From an uncultured Verrucomicrobiota bacterium (GTDB lineage: Bacteria; Verrucomicrobiota; Kiritimatiellia; RFP12; UBA1067), in contig CAMPAA010000104.1 of NCBI GenBank assembly GCA_946631345.1, positions 1-10,310 of the forward strand: a stretch of 10,310 nucleotides of DNA. Reading direction: 5' to 3'. How positions within the stretch are numbered: position 1 is the first letter of the stretch; every line of letters begins with the position of its first letter. The notes under the pieces are model-generated. The model ran no database searches, was not told where the DNA came from, and saw only the letters and a list, made by a program, of their open reading frames with translations. The translations under genes and the position numbers were made by a program. Shown here piece by piece: positions 5,543 through 10,310 of the stretch.

Positions 5543-6163
5543 TCAGGAGGAAAACAGGGAACCGTCTACGCCGTTCGGCAGGTACAGCACATGCGGATGC
5601 CGGCCTCGGTAGCGGAGGTATTCGTCCTCGCCCACGCACACAATGCCGTCGGCATCCTCCGGCACGCGGCGGGTCCAGCCCATCGCATGATCTATCAGCT
5701 TACCCCAAGGGAAGCGGCCGCGCGTGGGGGCCTTGAGGCTCTTCGCTTCGGCGGCGGGCACGTTCGCCCCGCCGCCGTGCAGGGAGATTACGCATTTTGC
5801 GCCGATTCCTTTCGCCGTTCTCATGCAAAGCTCGGCGATGCGTGCCATTGCATGACAGTGGATGACCTCCGGACTCCACTCGCGCAATGCGCGGCCCAGC
5901 CCCGGCACGAACGGATTGCCGCCCTTCCGGTCAAGCTCGTCCACAAGGCGTTTTGGCATCGGCCACCACGGGTATATCGGCCTGAACCTGAATATCTCCA
6001 GCCCATCCACCGTCTCGTGCGGCGTTGCGCACAGCGCGGTCGTCGCGAATATGCGCACCTCGTGCCCGGCCTTGGCCTGGGCCTTGGCGAGGTTCCACAC
6101 GACCTGCTCCGTTCCGCCCCAGTCGTCGAACGAGAGCCGCCTCAGCACGTGCGCGATCCTCAT
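5543..6163 (-). CDS. GT4 glycosyltransferase, N-terminal (acceptor-binding) half only
   Basis: This 206-aa protein is the N-terminal Rossmann domain of a GT4 glycosyltransferase. It starts MRIAHVLRRLSFDDWGGTEQ, with the glycine-rich GGTE loop typical of GT4 domain 1. It continues through the hydrophobic strand PEVIHCHAM (about 98-106), VISLHGGG (about 125-132) and IVCVGEDE. It ends at the interdomain linker LPNGVDGSLFSS followed by TGA. A normal enzyme would continue into the donor-binding domain with RxxxKN and E-x7-E motifs, which are absent here but present in the separate gene at 3902-4459. The start overlaps the upstream stop as ATGA, with GGGAG 8 nt before it. There are no internal stops and the domain looks intact, so the break is clean. 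It could be a pseudogene fragment, or a functional half that pairs with the other polypeptide. Confidence 0.85.
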   Translation of the reverse strand: MRIAHVLRRLSFDDWGGTEQVVWNLAKAQAKAGHEVRIFATTALCATPHETVDGLEIFRFRPIYPWWPMPKRLVDELDRKGGNPFVPGLGRALREWSPEVIHCHAMARIAELCMRTAKGIGAKCVISLHGGGANVPAAEAKSLKAPTRGRFPWGKLIDHAMGWTRRVPEDADGIVCVGEDEYLRYRGRHPHVLYLPNGVDGSLFSS

Positions 6164-8028
6164 CTGCCGTATCTCCCGCACAGCTGCAGGACAGAGAGCC
6201 ACGAAAACTTCACGAGCCCGTAGGCGTAGCGCCGCCACAGGCGGCCAGGCTCCTGGATGATGCGGTATATCCATTCGAGGCCGCCGCGGCGCATCCATCT
6301 GGGCGCGCGCTTCACGCGCCCGGCGATGAAGTTGAACGTGCCGCCCACGCCTATCATCACCGGCACGTCGAGCTCGGCGGCGTGCCTGCCCATCCACAGC
6401 TCCTGCTTCGGGTTGCCGAACGCCACGAACAGCACGTCAGGCTTCGCCGCGTTTATCCGCGCGACTATCTCCGGCGGTTCCGCCGCCAGATCGACGAATG
6501 AAGGATCGACGCCCGCTATCCGCAGGGACTGCATGCCCAGCCGCGCGAACGCCTCCTCCAGCACGTCCTTGTCGCTGCCGAGAACATACACGGAAAGCCC
6601 CTCCCGTGCGCACCTGCGGCATATCGGAGGCACCATGTCGGCGCCCGTCACCCGCTCCGGGAGAGAGTTGCGCACAATCCTCGAAAGAAGCACTATCGGC
6701 ATTCCGTCCGCCGTCACGAGATCGGAGCGCTTCAGGTAGCCCCACAGCTCGTCGTTGCCCCTGAACGGCCACGCGCCAACGGCGTTGGAGACGAAATCCA
6801 CGTTCACCGTGGAGACCATCGCGGGGCGGCGCACGGGCCGCACCTTCGCCATGGCGATTATCCGCTCCACGGCCTCACCCTCAGTCACCTTGGCCACGGG
6901 GATCCCGAATAGCCTGGCCACGTTCCGGGCATCCGCCGCCTCGTCGGCAAGCAGCCGCTCCACCCCCTTCGCGTGCGTCTCCCACGAGAAGCGCTTCACG
7001 TGCTCAAGGCCGCGCGCGATCCGCGCGGAGCGCGCCGCAGCGTCCTCGGTCAGCAGCCGTTCGAGCGCGGACGCGATGGCGGCGGCGTCCTGCGGGTCGA
7101 ACGTGACCGCCACGTCGGCGGCGATCTCGCCGAGGGAGCCGTTGCACGAACAGGCGCAGGGGATGCCGCGCGCCATGGCCTCGATCAGCGAAAGCCCGAA
7201 CCCCTCGAACAGGCTCGGAAACACGTAGAAGCCCGCCTCGCCCCACAGACGCGCCATATCGCGCTCCTCAACGAACCCGGTGAACCGGATTAGGTCGGCG
7301 TGGGGTGACTTCGCGGCGGCCGCGTGTACGATTTCCGCGTCCTTCCAGTCCGCGCCGGCGAGGATGAGCGGATGCGCCTCGGCGAGCTTGCGCGGGATGC
7401 GACCGTAGGCCTCGATGAGCCTCACGTGGTTCTTGCCCGGATGCTCGATGCGCGAGATGTAGAGGATGTTCGGGGGAAGGGACGCGGCCCTTTCCGCGCG
7501 AACCGCCTGCGGCAGGCCGTTGTAGAGCACGGTCACGGCATCCGGGCGGCAGTGCCAGAACTTCACCATGTCGGCCTTGGTCGCGCCGCTCACCGCCACG
7601 AGACGGTGCGCCCGCTTCGCGAAGAGAGGCAGTACGTGCGCGAGGTAGAGCATCCTGAGGCGCGAATACTTGCCTGGCACGTGGAAGTTGGCGAGGTCGT
7701 GCACGGTCGCCGCCGTCGGCAGGGGGTACCACGCGCACACGCGCCTGTTTGCCGCGCAGATGAAGAGCGCGTCGAACTCGCCTCTCCGCCGCCTGATCCA
7801 GAACGGCAGGGCGAGGAGGTGCCACGCCATGCTGAGGATAGGCCGCCGCGTCCAGCGCGGCGCGGCCACCGTAGGCAGGCCCTCCCCCTCCGGCGGAACG
7901 CCGCCCGGCTCGACAACGAGCGTAAGCTCGTGCCCGAGCGCCCGCAGCGCGCGCACGGTCTCCCGCACGTACACCGAGATGCCGCTCTTTCCGCCGTCGT
8001 ACGGTATGCAGGATACCAGAAGTTTCAA
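6160..8028 (-). CDS. Fused GT4 glycosyltransferase and WecB/TagA/CpsF (GT26) glycosyltransferase
   Basis: This 622-aa protein appears to carry two glycosyltransferase domains. Residues 1-365 form a complete GT4 enzyme: a glycine-rich loop (DGGKSGISVYVRETV), linker VLYNGLP (about 167-173), ISRIEHPGKN (about 191-200), and FEGFGLSLIEAM with the E-x7-E pair Glu275/Glu283. Residues about 370-610 match the WecB/TagA/CpsF family: TVNVDFV with Asn409, TADGMP with Asp441 at the position of the catalytic Asp in TagA-type enzymes, VAFGNPKQELWM (about 535-546), IGVGGTFNFIAG, and the C-terminal KRAPRWMRRGGLEW...EP.RLWRRY signature. GT26 members add a sugar, often ManNAc or ManNAcA, to a lipid-linked intermediate. 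The substrates here cannot be told. I chose the TTG at 8026-8028 because the GT4 fold begins there and AGGAGG lies 7 nt upstream. The open frame continues to 8931 but only overlaps the kinase gene. The stop overlaps the next gene as ATGA. Confidence 0.9.
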   Translation of the reverse strand: MKLLVSCIPYDGGKSGISVYVRETVRALRALGHELTLVVEPGGVPPEGEGLPTVAAPRWTRRPILSMAWHLLALPFWIRRRRGEFDALFICAANRRVCAWYPLPTAATVHDLANFHVPGKYSRLRMLYLAHVLPLFAKRAHRLVAVSGATKADMVKFWHCRPDAVTVLYNGLPQAVRAERAASLPPNILYISRIEHPGKNHVRLIEAYGRIPRKLAEAHPLILAGADWKDAEIVHAAAAKSPHADLIRFTGFVEERDMARLWGEAGFYVFPSLFEGFGLSLIEAMARGIPCACSCNGSLGEIAADVAVTFDPQDAAAIASALERLLTEDAAARSARIARGLEHVKRFSWETHAKGVERLLADEAADARNVARLFGIPVAKVTEGEAVERIIAMAKVRPVRRPAMVSTVNVDFVSNAVGAWPFRGNDELWGYLKRSDLVTADGMPIVLLSRIVRNSLPERVTGADMVPPICRRCAREGLSVYVLGSDKDVLEEAFARLGMQSLRIAGVDPSFVDLAAEPPEIVARINAAKPDVLFVAFGNPKQELWMGRHAAELDVPVMIGVGGTFNFIAGRVKRAPRWMRRGGLEWIYRIIQEPGRLWRRYAYGLVKFSWLSVLQLCGRYGR

Positions 8029-8035
8029 GGTGCCC

Positions 8036-8041
8036 CCTCCT
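8036..8041 (-). promoter_or_regulatory. Perfect Shine-Dalgarno selecting a TTG start
   Basis: AGGAGG on the minus strand lies 7 nt before the TTG at 8026-8028 and 1 nt after the kinase stop codon. The first in-frame ATG is about 66 codons downstream, inside the GT4 domain, so this site decides the non-ATG start. Confidence 0.82.
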
Positions 8042-8042
8042 C

Positions 8043-10310
<2,268 letters not shown>

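Noticed and set aside
4451..5557. Target-site duplication AACAG at 4451-4455 and 5553-5557 flanking the HU segment
   Set aside because: A 5-bp match is expected by chance at this scale, and joining the halves at this repeat leaves the two glycosyltransferase frames out of register. There are no terminal inverted repeats and no transposase.
6164..6397. Longer GT4 N-half starting at 6397
   Set aside because: The extension overlaps the conserved GT26 C-terminus in another frame, and the GT4 fold begins at the Met at 6163.

Overview
The window is a compact, GC-rich bacterial surface-polysaccharide locus (capsule, exopolysaccharide or O-antigen type). Every gene I can support lies on the minus strand, so transcription runs from position 10310 towards 1. 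Both end genes run off the window. Lipoprotein secretion, a Wza-type outer-membrane exporter, a Wzz/Wzc-type inner-membrane co-polymerase and a BvgS/EvgS-like hybrid kinase point to a Gram-negative organism. A long protein with an HU/IHF-like N-terminus and a probable beta-rich C-terminus recalls Bacteroidota and the PVC group. With GC this high, a Verrucomicrobiota/Kiritimatiellota/Lentisphaerota-type bacterium seems the best guess, but this is low-confidence inference.

Layout in transcription order: (1) 10310-8043, hybrid sensor histidine kinase with a receiver domain, N-terminus outside the window. (2) 8028-6160, a fusion of a GT4 glycosyltransferase and a WecB/TagA/CpsF (GT26) glycosyltransferase, started by TTG behind a perfect AGGAGG. 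(3) 6163-5543, N-terminal half only of a second GT4 glycosyltransferase. (4) 5542-5311, an AT-richer intergenic region with seven 18-bp imperfect palindromes at an exact 22-bp period, followed by a good sigma70-type promoter whose spacer holds a G7 tract. (5) 5310-4456, HU-domain DNA-binding protein. (6) 4459-3902, C-terminal half only of a GT4 glycosyltransferase. (7) 3898-1928, Wzc/GumC-like co-polymerase with a degenerate kinase-like domain. (8) 1931-858, Wza-like export lipoprotein. (9) 856-1, Wzy/WaaL-like membrane polymerase or ligase, C-terminus outside the window.

How the genes fit together: the glycosyltransferases would build a lipid-linked repeat unit, the Wzy/WaaL-like protein would polymerise or ligate it, the Wzc-like protein would set chain length, and the Wza-like lipoprotein would export it. 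The hybrid kinase would feed an envelope signal into control. Apart from the 232-bp gap before the HU gene, the genes are separated by 0-14 nt or overlap as ATGA, so the locus looks like one or two translationally coupled operons.

The most unusual part is 4456-5542. A promoter, a phased palindrome array and an HU-type regulator sit exactly between the two halves of a GT4 enzyme. The halves (206 and 185 aa) add up to a normal GT4 length, and each keeps its signature motifs. This looks like either a regulatory cassette inserted into a glycosyltransferase gene or a recombination junction of two polysaccharide loci. I see no transposase, integrase, terminal inverted repeats or convincing target duplication, so the mechanism is open. 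No RNA genes, CRISPR arrays or insertion sequences were seen.
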